Assembly: GCA_022747635.1 (NCBI GenBank)
Contig: JAKTNV010000009.1
Location: 25,160,122 to 25,224,121 of the forward strand
Source of the DNA: Hetaerina americana
Lineage: Eukaryota > Arthropoda > Insecta > Odonata > Calopterygidae
Length of the DNA stretch: 64,000 nt
Direction: 5' to 3'
Part shown: positions 63,431-64,000 of the stretch, one piece after another
Numbering within the stretch: position 1 is the first letter of the stretch
How the letters are laid out: each line of letters begins with the position of its first letter
The notes under the pieces: generated by a model
Told to the model about the DNA's origin: nothing
The model's database searches: none
Seen by the model: only the letters and a program-made list of their open reading frames with translations
Made by a program: the position numbers and the translations under genes

Positions 63431-64000
63431 ATCCCGGAACGCTAATGAGCCCTCTTCAGTTTCAGCGGACCCCGAGGCATTTTTGGTTATTCTCAACTCA
63501 TAACGGAGTTTTAAAGTTAAAAAGGAGGGTAAATAATACCTGCAGTATTTTTTACGGCCAACTATTTCTGTATAATTTATTTAAAAAATTTTCAGTTCTC
63601 GTCAATTTTAATTAGTTGCTAAATGCTTCCATTCGTACTTAATTTTAAATCAAATCGCATGCAAATCGGCTGTCATGGAACGTGCTTAGAGCTCTCGTCC
63701 TTTTTCTCGATATCTGCAATCTCTTTGTGGAGTTGTAGTTTTGATTTTTCAAGTTAGGTGAGATCTCTCATTTTAATAAGAGATTGTTTATATTTACATG
63801 AACAGTATTATTTCTCGAGTTGAAGTCTTCTGGTAAGTCTTGTGAGTAGCCCATAAACTACTTGATACTACTATAAATTAATAAAGCTGAGGTGTAAAAG
63901 TTGCGTTGGAAAATAATAGGATAAATGTTTAAGAAAATAATAAAGTCCGATTTATGACAGTATCCCATGAAGTCCGACTTATGAAAGTATCCATATGAAT
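63431..64000. other. No gene seen; AT-rich end of window
   Basis: AT-rich. Near the end TATCCCATGAAGTCCGACTTATG-like sequence partly repeats (GTCCGA-TTATGA at 63946-63958 and again at 63972-63984), a minor local duplication. Confidence 0.4.

Noticed and set aside
1..64000. CRISPR array, bacterial operons, phage or plasmid features
   Set aside because: The repeats are microsatellites and tandem duplications, and there are no prokaryotic gene clusters, so the window is eukaryotic.

Overview
This window looks like non-coding nuclear DNA from a eukaryote, most likely an arthropod and probably an insect. The evidence is the absence of any dense or ATG-started gene array, an AT-rich background carrying long (TA)n, (TG)n and (CA)n microsatellites, two unrelated non-LTR retrotransposon fragments, three tRNA-derived SINE-like heads, and a mariner element with perfect terminal inverted repeats flanked by TA. 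The species cannot be named from the sequence. I found no protein-coding gene that I can support. The longest open frames (205, 179 and 170 codons) lie in GC-rich or pyrimidine-rich islands, begin at GTG rather than ATG, and match no family I recognise. The window is most simply read as intergenic or deep-intronic. Layout: (1) 0-10 kb holds an inverted duplication with arms of about 245 bp at 0.7-1.3 kb embedded in (TA)n, followed by a compound microsatellite and then mostly featureless AT-rich DNA. A hammerhead-like motif beside a TA array lies at 9.8 kb. (2) 10-25 kb is AT-rich DNA broken by GC-rich islands. It contains a foldback structure next to a TA array at 19.7-19.97 kb, a perfect 40-bp palindrome at 22.54 kb and a 55-bp tandem duplication at 24 kb. 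(3) 25.13-25.69 kb holds an internally deleted mariner transposon with intact ends. (4) 28.5-30.4 kb has a TA/TATG array and a 65-bp tandem duplication. (5) 34-41 kb has a G-rich island, a decayed reverse-transcriptase pseudogene at 35.5-36.6 kb, SINE-like heads at 37.5 and 40.2 kb and a MITE-like cluster of inverted motifs at 38.1-38.6 kb. (6) 41-56 kb is mostly unannotatable, with more GC-rich islands, a weak dispersed repeat pair and a SINE-like head at 53.4 kb. (7) 56.8-57.4 kb is the 3' end of a second LINE type running directly into a 200-bp TA-based microsatellite. (8) 57.6-64 kb has two further long TA arrays and a last GC-rich island. No genes work together here. The recurring theme is mobile-element debris next to TA arrays, together with foldback structures consistent with replication template switching in TA-rich DNA. 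The most promising items are the TA-bounded inverted duplication at 0.7-1.3 kb, the foldback with hammerhead-like cores at 19.8 kb, the mariner deletion derivative, and the LINE tail that appears to have seeded a microsatellite.
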